From Hymenobacter piscis (GTDB taxonomy: Bacteria; Bacteroidota; Bacteroidia; Cytophagales; Hymenobacteraceae), in contig NZ_JAHHZN010000005.1 in NCBI RefSeq assembly GCF_018760735.1, positions 1-64,000 on the forward strand: DNA of 64,000 nt, written 5' to 3'. Under the pieces are notes generated by a model that saw only the letters and a list, made by a program, of their open reading frames with translations, made no database searches and had not been told where the DNA came from. The first letter of the stretch is position 1, and the number at the start of each line of letters is the position of its first letter. The position numbers and the translations under genes are program-made. Positions 53,222 to 61,446 of this stretch are shown here, in pieces.

Positions 53222-53521
53222 ATGCTGAAAGCGCTTCCCTTCGCCGCCTTCCTGCTGTTCATGGCCCTGCTGCTGGGGGCCGCCCCGGCCCGGGCCCAGG
53301 TCATCATCAACGTGGGCCGCCCGGCCCCGCCGCCGGTAGTGGTGGTGCGGGAGGCGCACTACCCTAAAAAGTACAAGGGCCACAAGCACCGCTATTACCG
53401 GCCTCAGCCGGTGGTGGTAGTGCCCGCCCGCCGCGCGTACTACGCCCCCGCCCCGGTGTACTACGCCCCCCGCGGCAAGGGCCACGGGCACGGCGGAGGC
53501 CACGGCCACGGCCGCCACTAG
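53222..53521 (+). CDS. Small secreted His/Gly/Tyr-rich protein
   Basis: A 99-residue secreted protein (LLLGAAPARAQ). The mature part has a VVVVREAHYPKKYKGHKHRYYR segment and a YYAPAPVYYAPRGKGHGHGG stretch, and ends in a HGHGRH metal-like tail. The His-rich tail could bind metal. No family known. Upstream start at 53213 differs by three residues. A terminator follows at 53545. Confidence 0.62.
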   Translation: MLKALPFAAFLLFMALLLGAAPARAQVIINVGRPAPPPVVVVREAHYPKKYKGHKHRYYRPQPVVVVPARRAYYAPAPVYYAPRGKGHGHGGGHGHGRH

Positions 53522-53544
53522 GCGCTGGGCTTGTATCCACAGAA

Positions 53545-53575
53545 AAAGGCTCCCGCCAGCGCGGGAGCCTTTTTT
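53545..53575. terminator. Bidirectional terminator
   Basis: AAAAGGCTCCCGC, CAGC loop, GCGGGAGCCTTTTTT. It lies between convergent genes. Confidence 0.9.
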
Positions 53576-53590
53576 GCGGGGCGGTTGGGC

Positions 53591-54094
53591 TTAGTTGGTG
53601 TAAGCGCCCGAGGAGTAGGTCAGCTCGTAGCTGTGGGTGTAAATCTCGAAGACGATGCCGAACGGGTCCTCCACGTAGCACATGCGGTAGGGCTTCTCGT
53701 TGGGGTAGTACGCCCGGATGGGCATGCGCTGCTTGCCGCCCGCGGCCACCACTTTGGCTACCAGGCCCTCAATGTCGGGGTCCTGCACGCAGAAGTGGAA
53801 CAGGCCGGTGTTGAACGGCTGGAAGGCCGGGGCTTCCTTCACCCCCTGATCGAAGGAGAACAGCTCGATGCCGATGCCGTCGGAGGTGGCGAGGTGGGCG
53901 ATGCGGAACTGACCCCAGCCCCGGCCAAACACGTCGAGGCACATCTGGCCGATGGCCGTGTCCGTTTCCTCGGTCACGATGCTGGGGGCCATGACGAGGT
54001 ACCAGCCCATAACGTCGGTATAGAAGGCCACGGCCGCGTCGATATCAGGAACGGTAATGCCGATGTGGGAAAACGATTTGGGGTATGGCTGCAT
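53591..54094 (-). CDS. VOC family protein (glyoxalase/dioxygenase-like)
   Basis: A 167-residue vicinal-oxygen-chelate protein with two beta-alpha-beta-beta-beta modules: SHIGITVPDIDAAVAFYTDV opens the first, and GLFHFCVQDPDIEGLVAKVVAAGG the second. Metal ligands appear as H10 (SHIG), E in GIGIELFSF, H in GLFHFCV and E in GIVFEIYTH. Substrate unknown. The start at 54094 is the natural beginning. It is divergent from an HxlR-type regulator, so it is probably its target. Confidence 0.88.
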   Translation of the reverse strand: MQPYPKSFSHIGITVPDIDAAVAFYTDVMGWYLVMAPSIVTEETDTAIGQMCLDVFGRGWGQFRIAHLATSDGIGIELFSFDQGVKEAPAFQPFNTGLFHFCVQDPDIEGLVAKVVAAGGKQRMPIRAYYPNEKPYRMCYVEDPFGIVFEIYTHSYELTYSSGAYTN

Positions 54095-54118
54095 GGCGAA
54101 AAGGCGTACGTGTGGGGG

Positions 54119-54152
54119 CAAAATTGCCGTATCTTACTTCCCGGCGCAAGTA
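54119..54152 (-). promoter_or_regulatory. Promoter/operator of the VOC gene
   Basis: On the minus strand, TTG (54147-54149), 20 nt, then CAATTTTG (54119-54126), close to TAnnTTTG. A dyad TACTT-N8-AAGTA (54135-54152) overlaps the -33 element, as expected for HxlR control. Confidence 0.6.
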
Positions 54153-54221
54153 CGCACCCGCAGGTTTCATAGGAGCCGAAAGGAGTAAAATGCTGATTGC
54201 CAGCGTTAAAAATTTGAGTTG

Positions 54222-54527
54222 ATGCCGTCCGTTTCCTGCCCCCTGCACCGCACCATGGACCTGATTGGCACCAAGTGGAAGCCGCTGCTGCTGTTTCACC
54301 TGCTGCCGGGTCCCCTGCGCTCGGGCGTGCTGCAACGCACGGTGCCCCAGATATCCAACAAGATGTTCACCCAGGCCATGCGGGAGCTGGAGCGCGACCA
54401 GCTCCTCACCCGCACGGTGCATCCGGTGGTGCCGCCCCACGTCGAGTACGCCCTCACCGACCGGGGCCGCTCCCTCGCACCCATTCTTCGCGCCCTGGAT
54501 GCCTGGGGCCAGCAGCTGCCGGAATAA
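54222..54527 (+). CDS. HxlR family transcriptional regulator
   Basis: A 101-residue winged-helix regulator. The motif CPLHRTMDLIGTKWKPLLLFHLL at the start has the Cys that is redox-active in YodB-like members, followed by RSGVLQRTVPQISNKMFTQAMREL and the terminal TDRGRSLAPILRALDAWG. The ATG at 54222 gives the correct N-terminus. It is divergent from the VOC gene, with a TACTT-N8-AAGTA dyad in between, so it probably controls it in response to electrophiles or oxidants. Confidence 0.9.
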   Translation: MPSVSCPLHRTMDLIGTKWKPLLLFHLLPGPLRSGVLQRTVPQISNKMFTQAMRELERDQLLTRTVHPVVPPHVEYALTDRGRSLAPILRALDAWGQQLPE

Positions 54528-54682
54528 CACCGCATAACGCCAAGCAAATGGTCCTGCAGCGGTTATCAGGTTGGGGGAGCGGTTTACCGACTTTCCGACT
54601 TTCTACATAGGTTCGGTAGTTTTACCGGGCTGCTGCCGGTGGCCGTTCAGATACCATTCGTTCTCCCTTCCCGTTTCCCGTT

Positions 54683-55084
54683 ATGCCTACCCCGCTTGCC
54701 GTTGTTGAGGAATATTTCGCCCTAGTCGATGGGTTTGAAACCAAGGCGGCCGCCTATGCCGCCGTGCTCCACCCCGAGGTGGTGCAGACCGAGTATCCCA
54801 ACAGCATCTACAAAACCGTGCAGACCCGCTCGCTCACCGATATTCTGGACAACCTGCGCCTGGGCCGCGAGCTGCTGGAGCAACCGCGCTTCGACGTGCA
54901 CCACAGCCGGCTCTGCGACGATGGCAGCGTGCACGTGGAGGGCCAGTGGCAGGCCACGGCCACCAGTGATGCCGGCCCGCTGCTGCGCGGCCAGCGCGTG
55001 GTGGCCCACCTCTGCCTCATCTTCGAATTCAAGGACGGCCTGATTTTCCGGCAGCGCCGCTACCCCTGCTACGAAATCCTGTAG
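54683..55084 (+). CDS. NTF2-like (SnoaL-type) protein
   Basis: A 133-residue small alpha+beta protein of the NTF2-like superfamily: VEEYFALVDGFETKAAAYAAV, then VHPEV-type VLHPEVVQTEYPNS, and LIFEFKDGLIFRQRRYPCYEIL. Most such proteins are dehydratase-like or steroid/ligand binding. The substrate cannot be predicted. It is a single-gene unit with a 150-nt upstream gap. Confidence 0.85.
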   Translation: MPTPLAVVEEYFALVDGFETKAAAYAAVLHPEVVQTEYPNSIYKTVQTRSLTDILDNLRLGRELLEQPRFDVHHSRLCDDGSVHVEGQWQATATSDAGPLLRGQRVVAHLCLIFEFKDGLIFRQRRYPCYEIL

Positions 55085-55184
55085 CCCCCCTGCGGGCAGA
55101 TTCCGGCTGGATAATGCAATTGACGCCAGCAGAGGCACCGCCCGGAATTCAGCGGTCAAGCAAGCGGGTCATGCCGAAAAGGAA

Positions 55185-55360
55185 AGCACGTCATGCTGAG
55201 CCTGCCGAAGCATCTCGCGTGCTGACGTTGGGGTACTCTTCCGGTGTCAGCACGCGAGATGCTTCGGCAGGCTCAGCATGACGTGCTTTAGGTGTGTACT
55301 CTTCCGGTGTCAGCACGCGAGATGCTTCGGCAGGCTCAGCATGACGTGCTTTAGGTGTGT
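55185..55360. repeat. Family A palindrome, copy 7, with duplicated right arm
   Basis: GTCATGCTGAGCCTGCCGAA and complement outside, GCATCTCGCGTGCTGA and complement inside. The right arm with 63 nt of flanking DNA is tandemly duplicated (repeat unit starting at 55234 and 55297). Confidence 0.85.
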
Positions 55361-55391
55361 GCTCTTTCCAGCCGTTGCTCCCGGTCCGGCC

Positions 55392-56090
55392 CTAATAGCT
55401 CTCCTTCTGGAAGCCGAAGGCGCGGAGCTGGGCCTGGTAGGTATCGGGGTAGTTGGCTTTGAGGTGGTGGATGAGGGCGCGCAGGGCCCGGCGCACCTGG
55501 GCTTCGTGCTGGTCTTTGTTGCTCACCTTGGCGCTCCGCTGCCCGGCCGACTCGGTGCTGGCCTGCACCAGCTGGGTGTACTCCTGGGCCAGCGGCTGCC
55601 AGAAGGCGGTGCCGTACTTCTGCTTATCCAGGTTGTGGTTCACGAGGGCCAGCAGCAGTTTGTTCAGGGCTTTTACCCGCTCGGCGCGGGCGCGGGGCAG
55701 GCTGTAGGCTTTGTTTTCGCGCGTGATGCCGAACTCGGGGTAGTAGCTGCGGCCCTCGTCTTCGTCGTGGGCTTCGGCGAGGTAGCCTTTCACGTAGCGG
55801 AGGTGTTTGTCGAGCAGCTTATCCAGCTGCTGGAGGCGCTGGCTTTGCGGGGTACGCTGGTCGCCGGCGGCATCGGCGGCGTCGCGGCCCTGGGCGTAGG
55901 CGGCGGCCAGCGTGGTGAACTCGGCCTTGGAGAGCCACAGCAGCGGCGGCAGCGCCGAGGTAGTCCAGGCCTCGGCCGCTTTGGTGGCCAGCGCCGACAG
56001 CGCCACATCGGAGGCCGGCAGCTGGCTGGTGCGCTGAATGGTGGAGGGTTGGGGAGCCGCGTTCGGGCCCTCGGTAGTGGGGGTAAGCAT
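55392..56090 (-). CDS. Hypothetical protein next to a dyad array
   Basis: A 232-residue soluble protein with no recognised family. The N-terminal part is Pro/Thr/Ala-rich. The rest is helical, with Ala-rich ladders (LATKAAEAWTTSALPPLLW), DKLLDKHLRYVKGYLAEAHD and KVSNKDQHEAQVRRALRALIHHLK, and ends with KESY. The start at 56090 is preferred, with a second possibility at 56120. Its upstream region contains the 41-bp-period dyad array. GC content is like the genome, unlike the cassette on the other side of the array. Confidence 0.55.
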   Translation of the reverse strand: MLTPTTEGPNAAPQPSTIQRTSQLPASDVALSALATKAAEAWTTSALPPLLWLSKAEFTTLAAAYAQGRDAADAAGDQRTPQSQRLQQLDKLLDKHLRYVKGYLAEAHDEDEGRSYYPEFGITRENKAYSLPRARAERVKALNKLLLALVNHNLDKQKYGTAFWQPLAQEYTQLVQASTESAGQRSAKVSNKDQHEAQVRRALRALIHHLKANYPDTYQAQLRAFGFQKESY

Positions 56091-56133
56091 AGAGTATGGG
56101 GTAAAGTGAATACTGCCCATAAGGTATTGATTC

Positions 56134-56435
56134 CGCGCAAGCTGCACTATACCTGCCCGCGCAAAATCAGTTGTTTTCAGGCCGGTAGGTCGCCTCACGC
56201 AGCAAACCCATTGGTTTCGGAGCCATGAGGCCGTCTCACTGCCCGAAACCATTTGGTTCGAAGCCCTGAGGCGGCCTCACGGCCCAAAACCAATCGGTTG
56301 GAAGCCCTGAGGCCGCCTCAGGGCTTCGAACCAAATGGTTTCGGGCAATGAGGCGGCCTCAGGGGATGGAAACATTCGTTTCGGTGCTCCGGCGGCTTCT
56401 TGGGGCTACCACTGGCGCGCAAGTTGTGCTATGCT
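56134..56435. repeat. 41-bp-period dyad array with flanking direct repeat
   Basis: Five units at exact 41-bp spacing. The dyad AACCANNNGGTT begins at 56206, 56247, 56288, 56329 and 56370 (outer units degenerate). A second dyad, TGAGGCNGCCTCA, begins at 56226, 56267, 56308 and 56349, with a weak copy at 56185. The array is flanked by two copies of CGCGCAAGCTGCACTATACC-like sequence (56134 and 56416, 15 of 20 positions alike). The two central units together form a 40-bp perfect inverted repeat (56240-56279 and 56308-56347) with a 28-nt loop. It lies upstream of the unknown gene and beside the AT-rich cassette. Confidence 0.92.
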
Positions 56436-56464
56436 AGACTTGCACCATCTAGGAATTATGTAAT

Positions 56465-57067
56465 CTATACGTTGTTTTCAAGCCATATTTTATTCAGTTT
56501 ATGCAAATCACTGTCGAAATTAGCTGCAGATGCCTCAGGCCTAACTTGGCAAATATATTTTCTTGGATTCTCAAAATAATTCGATGGCTCATCAAGCAAT
56601 GTTAATCTGGCTTGAAATAATCTAGCGCCAACAGTCAAATTTATAGGGTTTATATTAGTGTTAGTTAGTTCTAATGAAATGCACCCACAATATCCTGGTT
56701 GTAATATGGTCGATATTGTTATTCCTAATCTAGCATATGAGCTTCTCATATTTAGTTCTGCTAAGACATTATTAGGTAATTTAATGAATTCAAGACTAGT
56801 AGCTAATACAGTTTGATTAGGGTATAGCATAAAAGTATCTCCTATTTTTCTTCTTGTTTCTTGAAAAAAGCTAGTAAGTGGTTTGTGTTTGAAGTTATTT
56901 AATGAAGCATTTATAAATGGCTCTCTACTTTGCACTGATACTAGGAAATCATATCCTAAGCGAAAGTCTATCGCAGTTTCATTTATTTGTTCATTTTCGA
57001 GAAGGGGTCTTATTATTAACTCGCCATCCTCGACTAGCTTTAGTATTTTTGATTTCTGTAGAAGCAT
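56465..57067 (-). CDS. dCTP deaminase family enzyme
   Basis: A 200-residue protein that looks like a full dCTP deaminase (about 190-200 residues in the family). It would turn dCTP into dUTP. The family start KILKLVEDGELIIRPLLENEQIN is followed by AIDFRLGYDF. The active site is intact: RSSYARLG (Ser/Arg motif) and QPGYCGCISLELTN with the catalytic Glu in SLEL. GARLFQARLTLLD fits the trimer region. Its GC is far lower than the neighbours, unlike a normal housekeeping copy. The ATG overlaps the stop of the upstream metallopeptidase gene (TAATG). Related deaminases are known antiphage factors; here the function is inferred. Confidence 0.85.
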   Translation of the reverse strand: MLLQKSKILKLVEDGELIIRPLLENEQINETAIDFRLGYDFLVSVQSREPFINASLNNFKHKPLTSFFQETRRKIGDTFMLYPNQTVLATSLEFIKLPNNVLAELNMRSSYARLGITISTILQPGYCGCISLELTNTNINPINLTVGARLFQARLTLLDEPSNYFENPRKYICQVRPEASAANFDSDLHKLNKIWLENNV

Positions 57068-58236
57068 TATTTTGTCGCTTTTTTCCAGCTGGTATGAACA
57101 ATATAGTTTCCTATTGATTTTTCTATTAAATTATTTACGACGTCATAGACTTTTTCATCTTCTAAAGGAGTAACTATATTATTCTGAGTTGATATATTGG
57201 GAAAGTCTGTTTTCCATATCTTCCACCCCGTTGTGAATAAGTAGTGTAATTGCGATGGTTCTGAAATATCAGCTGGCAATAAGTTTATTAAATCATCTTC
57301 TTTAAACTTTGTGTATTTAGTAGAAATGGACCTGTTTGTAATAATTTGAGTGGCATTTATGATTGTTTTTAGAACATAGCTGTCATGATTTCCGCTTAGG
57401 AAAGAATTCGACATTTCTACTCTATGTGTTGTTGCAGGATGGTTTGGGCCTGGCTTATCTTGGTTTTTAGTTATGTATAATAGGTAATCGTTTAGTGAAT
57501 TATCTATGTATTGACTTGCGAATATGTCGCAGAAATATTCGGCTATATGTGATTTAAACCTTGCGAAATTGTTCTGCGTAATATATTCGTATGAACCTGT
57601 GGGTTGTTGAATGAACGGAAAAAATTTAAGCACGTCCGCTAAATCGTCGTTTATGACAGTTTGGTTGTTTAGGCCAGCTGCCATATGCCCCGCAATCCTA
57701 AATGTTATTTCATGAAAATTATCTACAAAATGACCGAGTTCGTGATATAGTGCTACGCTCGCTAAATAATCACGAACTAAAAATCTGGGTATATTAATTT
57801 GTATTAGTCTATGCGTAAATTCTAATCCATATACAGTCTTTACTATAGGATAGTAAAAATCGATTGCGAGCATTGGATCGAAACTATACGACATTAGATT
57901 GTTGACTAATGAAGTAACTATTATATATGAATCTGGTGCGTCAAGCCAATCATGTAACGCATAGCGTAAACATTCTACAATCTCAAACGGTATAAGATTT
58001 AGCGTGCTGTTTTCTAAAAATTCTAAGTTCTTGAAAAAAAAATCGATGATATAGCTCCTTTGAGTTATATCATCGATATCAAGTTGTGAAAAGTCCTCTT
58101 GTTTTAACTTTTCATAAAGCTCTGATAATTGCTTTATGTGTTCTTGTTTTTTTTGATCAGCATAATTGTTGAATTTTGATTTAGCCCAAGATTTTGACAG
58201 TTGAGCAAAGTTTAAATCTAAAATGCGCCTATCCAT
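57067..58236 (-). CDS. Unclassified HELGH zinc metallopeptidase
   Basis: A 389-residue cytoplasmic protein without signal or membrane segment. A zinc motif HELGH at residues 165-169 (ASVALYHELGHFVDNF) is followed 60 residues on by HIAEYFCDIFASQY, which has the Glu-x3-Asp layout of gluzincins such as ImmA/IrrE or M48 enzymes. The first 160 residues are helical, with an early coiled-coil-like stretch (DQKKQEHIKQLSELYEKLKQEDF). The C-terminal 150 residues have no known domain. AT-rich, translationally coupled with both neighbours. It may activate or destroy a regulator of the deaminase. Confidence 0.7.
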   Translation of the reverse strand: MDRRILDLNFAQLSKSWAKSKFNNYADQKKQEHIKQLSELYEKLKQEDFSQLDIDDITQRSYIIDFFFKNLEFLENSTLNLIPFEIVECLRYALHDWLDAPDSYIIVTSLVNNLMSYSFDPMLAIDFYYPIVKTVYGLEFTHRLIQINIPRFLVRDYLASVALYHELGHFVDNFHEITFRIAGHMAAGLNNQTVINDDLADVLKFFPFIQQPTGSYEYITQNNFARFKSHIAEYFCDIFASQYIDNSLNDYLLYITKNQDKPGPNHPATTHRVEMSNSFLSGNHDSYVLKTIINATQIITNRSISTKYTKFKEDDLINLLPADISEPSQLHYLFTTGWKIWKTDFPNISTQNNIVTPLEDEKVYDVVNNLIEKSIGNYIVHTSWKKATK

Positions 58237-58532
58237 TCTTTTGAAATGCTTTTGTTTAAAAGTTGGTATACATGCTCATAATCTTGATGCTTTATCTGAT
58301 TAACCTCTATCTCCTTAAAAAATTCTGAATCATTCTGATTTAAAAAAACTACAATAGGTGCATTTTCCTTATTTATGTTGTATATATTCTTCCTTCCATT
58401 TGCGTAATTGTGGGTTTCCTCAAAGATAGCATCTACGAAGTTTTTGTATTCGTACTTTCCCTTTAAGAGGGTTGAAAGAAGTGAAGTAAACAAGTCAAAC
58501 TTGCTAGCTTCCACGCTGTGGGAATAGAACAT
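58218..58532 (-). CDS. Small unknown protein, first gene of the cassette
   Basis: A 104-residue protein starting MFYSHSVEASKFD. The start at 58532 is favoured because the -7 element at 58565-58572 lies 32 nt before it; the longer frame from 58586 would begin upstream of the transcription start. There are no recognised domains. It is charged and Asn/Lys/Glu-rich, with a hydrophobic core segment (NAPIVVFLNQNDS). Its last codons overlap the metallopeptidase gene by 19 nt. It could be a toxin, a sensor or an inhibitor. Confidence 0.55.
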   Translation of the reverse strand: MFYSHSVEASKFDLFTSLLSTLLKGKYEYKNFVDAIFEETHNYANGRKNIYNINKENAPIVVFLNQNDSEFFKEIEVNQIKHQDYEHVYQLLNKSISKEWIGAF

Positions 58533-58564
58533 ATAGATTTCTGGTTGGAAAAGCCGGAGGTCGC

Positions 58565-58572
58565 CAAAAGTA
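58565..58572 (-). promoter_or_regulatory. -7 element of the AT-rich cassette promoter
   Basis: TACTTTTG on the minus strand, a perfect TAnnTTTG, ending 32 nt before the ATG at 58532. A TTTG 11 nt upstream is too close for a normal -33 element. Confidence 0.45.
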
Positions 58573-58626
58573 GTGATTATACCCAAAGTCGCTTCATATG
58601 TTATGTATCAGCTAGACATAGTAAAC

Positions 58627-58664
58627 AAAAAAAGCCCTCTGCTTAAGAACAGAGGGCTTTTTTT
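58627..58664. terminator. Bidirectional terminator at the nrdA end
   Basis: AAAGCCCTCTG, loop CTTAAGAA, complement CAGAGGGCTTT, with A and T runs on both sides. It ends nrdA before the AT-rich cassette. Confidence 0.9.
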
Positions 58665-58675
58665 TAAAAAAAAAC

Positions 58676-61057
58676 TTACGACCCGCAGGCCTCGCAGGCG
58701 TCGGGGTTATCCAGGGAGCAGGCCATGTCGGAGGCATTCTGGGCCGATACGTTCAGCGGCTCCAGGGTCTCGGCGGCTTGCTTCTGCACCGTGAACTTGA
58801 TGGCGTCGGCGGCGGCTTTGGTGCGCAGGTAGTACATGCCCGTTTTCAGGCCCTTCTTCCAGGAGTGGAAGTGCATGCTGGTGAGCTTGCCGAAGTTCAC
58901 GTTCAGCACGTGCAGGTTCAGGCTCTGGCTCTGGCAGATGTAGGCGCCCCGGTCGGCCGACATATCAATGATGCGGCGCTGGGAAATCTCCCACACCGTT
59001 TTGTAGAGGTCCTTGATGTGCTGGGGGATGCTCGGAATGTCCTGCACCGAGCCGTTGGCGGCAATGATGGCCGTCTTCATCTGCTCGTTCCAGAGGCCGA
59101 GCTTGATGAGGTCCTTGAGCAGGTGCTTGTTCACCACCATGAACTCCCCGCTCAGCACCCGGCGTACGTAAATGTTGCTCGTGTAGGGTTCAAACGACTC
59201 GTTGTTGCCCAGAATCTGGGCCGTGGAGGCCGTGGGCATGGGGGCTACCAGCAGCGAGTTGCGCACGCCGTGCTCCATCACCTGCTCGCGCAGGGTGTTC
59301 CAGTCCCAGCGGCCCGAGTCGGGCGTCACGTTCCAGAGGTCGAACTGGAACTTGCCCTGGCTCAGGGGCGAGCCGGGGAAGGTTTCGTAGTGGCCGTCGC
59401 GGATGGCCAGGTCCTTGGAGGCCGTCATGGCCGCGAAGTAGAGCGTCTCGAAGATGTCCTTGTTGAGGCCCGCCGCTTCGTCGCTCTCGAAGGGCATGCG
59501 CAGGGCAATGAACGTATCGGCCAGGCCCTGCACGCCCAGCCCGATGGGGCGGTGGCGGCGGTTGCTGCGCTCGGCCTCGGGCACGGGGTAGTAGTTGATG
59601 TCGATGACCTTGTTGAGGTTCATCGTGGCGTGGTAGGTAACGTCGTAGAGCTTCTTATGGTCGAAGAACAGGTTCCCGGCCTCGTCGGGGCGCACGTAGC
59701 GGGGCAGGGCCAGCGAGGCGAGGTTGCAGACCGCAATTTCGTTCTCGTCGGTGTACTCCATAATCTCGGTGCAGAGGTTGGAGCTCTTGATGGTACCCAG
59801 GTTCTGCTGGTTGCTCTTGCCGTTGGCGGCGTCCTTGAACAGCATGTAGGGCGTGCCGGTCTCAGTCTGGCTTTCCAGGATGGCGAACCACAGCTCCTGG
59901 GCCTTGATGGTGCGGCGGCCCTTGCCTTCGCGCTCGTACTTCTGGTAGAGCTTCTCGAACTCGGCGCCGTGGCTGGTGTCGAGGCCGGGGCACTCGTGGG
60001 GGCACATCAGGGTCCAGTCGCCGTTGGCTTCCACGCGCTTCATGAACAGGTCGGGCGTCCAGAGGGCGAAAAACAGGTCGCGGGCGCGCATCTCCTCCTT
60101 GCCGTGGTTCTTTTTCAGGTCCAGGAAGTCGAAGATATCGGCGTGCCAGGGCTCCAGGTAAATGGCGAAGGCGCCCTTGCGCTTGCCGCCGCCCTGATCC
60201 ACGTAGCGGGCCGTGTCGTTGAACACCTTGAGCATGGGCACCAGGCCGTTGGAGGTGCCGTTGGTGCCCTTGATGTAGGTGCCGGTGGCGCGCACGTTGT
60301 GCACGGCCAGGCCGATGCCGCCGGCGCTCTGCGAAATCAGGGCGCAGTTCTTGAGCGTGTCGTAGATGCCGTCGATGGAGTCGTCCTTCATCGTGAGCAG
60401 GAAGCAGGAACTGAGCTGGGGCTTGGGCGTGCCGGCGTTGAAGAGGGTAGGGGTGGCGTGGGTAAACCACCGCTCACTCATCAGCTCGTAGGTTTCGATG
60501 GCGGCGGCAATGTCGTGCTTGTGAATGCCCACGGCCACGCGCATGAGCATGTGCTGGGGCCGCTCCACCACCTTGCCATCGAGGCGCAGCAGGTAGCTGC
60601 GCTCCAGGGTTTTAAAGCCGAAGTAGTCGTAGTTGTAGTCGCGGTCGTAGATGATGGCCGAGTCGAGGGTGGCGGCGTGCTGGTGCACGATGTCCCACAC
60701 GTCCTGGGCAATGAGGGAGGCGTTTTCGCCCGTTTTGGGGTCCTCGTAGGTGTGCAGCCGCTTCATGGTGCTGCTGAACGACTTGCTGGTGACCTTGTGC
60801 AGGTTGCTGACGGCAATGCGGGCGGCCAGGATGGCGTAGTCGGGGTGCTTGGTGGTGAGGGAGGCGGCGGTTTCGGCGGCCAGGTTGTCGAGCTCGATGG
60901 TGGTAACGCCGTCGTAGATGCCGTCAATTACCTTCTTGGCCACCTCAATCGGCGACACGAAATTCATGTTGAGCCCGTAGCAGAGCTTCTCGATGCGGGC
61001 CGTAACCTTATCGAACTTCACGGATTCGCGGCGGCCGTCGCGTTTGATTACCAACAT
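58676..61057 (-). CDS. nrdA: Ribonucleoside-diphosphate reductase, alpha subunit
   Basis: A 793-residue class I ribonucleotide reductase large subunit. An N-terminal ATP-cone ([22 protein letters not shown]) gives allosteric control. Active-site cysteines are in QLSSCFLLT and SNLCTEIM, and the redox pair is CEACGS at the C-terminus. Other markers are [14 protein letters not shown] and [16 protein letters not shown]. Length and end match class Ia. A promoter with a possible DnaA box lies upstream at 61182-61237. The partner nrdB is at the right edge, separated by a CotH gene. Confidence 0.97.
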   Translation of the reverse strand: MLVIKRDGRRESVKFDKVTARIEKLCYGLNMNFVSPIEVAKKVIDGIYDGVTTIELDNLAAETAASLTTKHPDYAILAARIAVSNLHKVTSKSFSSTMKRLHTYEDPKTGENASLIAQDVWDIVHQHAATLDSAIIYDRDYNYDYFGFKTLERSYLLRLDGKVVERPQHMLMRVAVGIHKHDIAAAIETYELMSERWFTHATPTLFNAGTPKPQLSSCFLLTMKDDSIDGIYDTLKNCALISQSAGGIGLAVHNVRATGTYIKGTNGTSNGLVPMLKVFNDTARYVDQGGGKRKGAFAIYLEPWHADIFDFLDLKKNHGKEEMRARDLFFALWTPDLFMKRVEANGDWTLMCPHECPGLDTSHGAEFEKLYQKYEREGKGRRTIKAQELWFAILESQTETGTPYMLFKDAANGKSNQQNLGTIKSSNLCTEIMEYTDENEIAVCNLASLALPRYVRPDEAGNLFFDHKKLYDVTYHATMNLNKVIDINYYPVPEAERSNRRHRPIGLGVQGLADTFIALRMPFESDEAAGLNKDIFETLYFAAMTASKDLAIRDGHYETFPGSPLSQGKFQFDLWNVTPDSGRWDWNTLREQVMEHGVRNSLLVAPMPTASTAQILGNNESFEPYTSNIYVRRVLSGEFMVVNKHLLKDLIKLGLWNEQMKTAIIAANGSVQDIPSIPQHIKDLYKTVWEISQRRIIDMSADRGAYICQSQSLNLHVLNVNFGKLTSMHFHSWKKGLKTGMYYLRTKAAADAIKFTVQKQAAETLEPLNVSAQNASDMACSLDNPDACEACGS

Positions 61058-61181
61058 AAGCGTGCGGGTTGAAAAGAAAGGGGAGAAAGAGGCCCCGGCT
61101 GGGCGTGGCAGGTGTCCGGCCGGGGCTCATATATCGGGTTCGAAGCGCGGGTCCAGGGACCCAGGCGCACTCATTGATACC

Positions 61182-61237
61182 GGAAGATATTTCTATCTGG
61201 CGTGTACGACAAACCTTGGGTTAAGAAGTTTTCCACA
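61182..61237 (-). promoter_or_regulatory. nrdA promoter with DnaA-box-like site
   Basis: On the minus strand, TTTG (61210-61213), 20 nt, then TATCTTCC (61182-61189). Upstream of it TTTTCCACA (61229-61237) is close to the DnaA box consensus TTATNCACA. The 120-nt leader also contains a GC hairpin (61089-61128). Confidence 0.42.
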
Positions 61238-61378
61238 TACGCCTAAAGCAGTGCAGTTCAGGCGGTTTTTTAGAATTTACCCGCCCCTATATAGGCCCGT
61301 GACTACCCGTAAAATCGGGTTGGCGGATTGCGGCGGAAGTGGTATTGTCAGAAACCAGGTGCCCTCTTGGCCAGGGAC

Positions 61379-61417
61379 AAAAAAGCGGTCCGCTACAGGG
61401 CGTAGCGGACCACTTTT
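61379..61417. terminator. Terminator of the CotH gene
   Basis: GGTCCGCTAC, loop AGGGC, complement, with flanking A and T runs. It ends the CotH gene on the minus strand before the nrdA promoter. Confidence 0.85.
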
Positions 61418-61446
61418 CAGTCGGTGGCCAAGAGGGGGGGCGGCGG

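Noticed and set aside
56185..56400. CRISPR array
   Set aside because: The period is 41 bp with no unique spacers and no cas genes; the repeats are dyads.
56465..58586. Prophage or integrative element
   Set aside because: No integrase, structural gene, tRNA or attachment repeat was found at its edges. The cassette is small and could still be of mobile origin.
61286..61295. NrdR-box-like CCTATATAGG upstream of nrdA
   Set aside because: Single short palindrome lying outside the promoter; real NrdR sites come as pairs with ACAC...GTGT ends.
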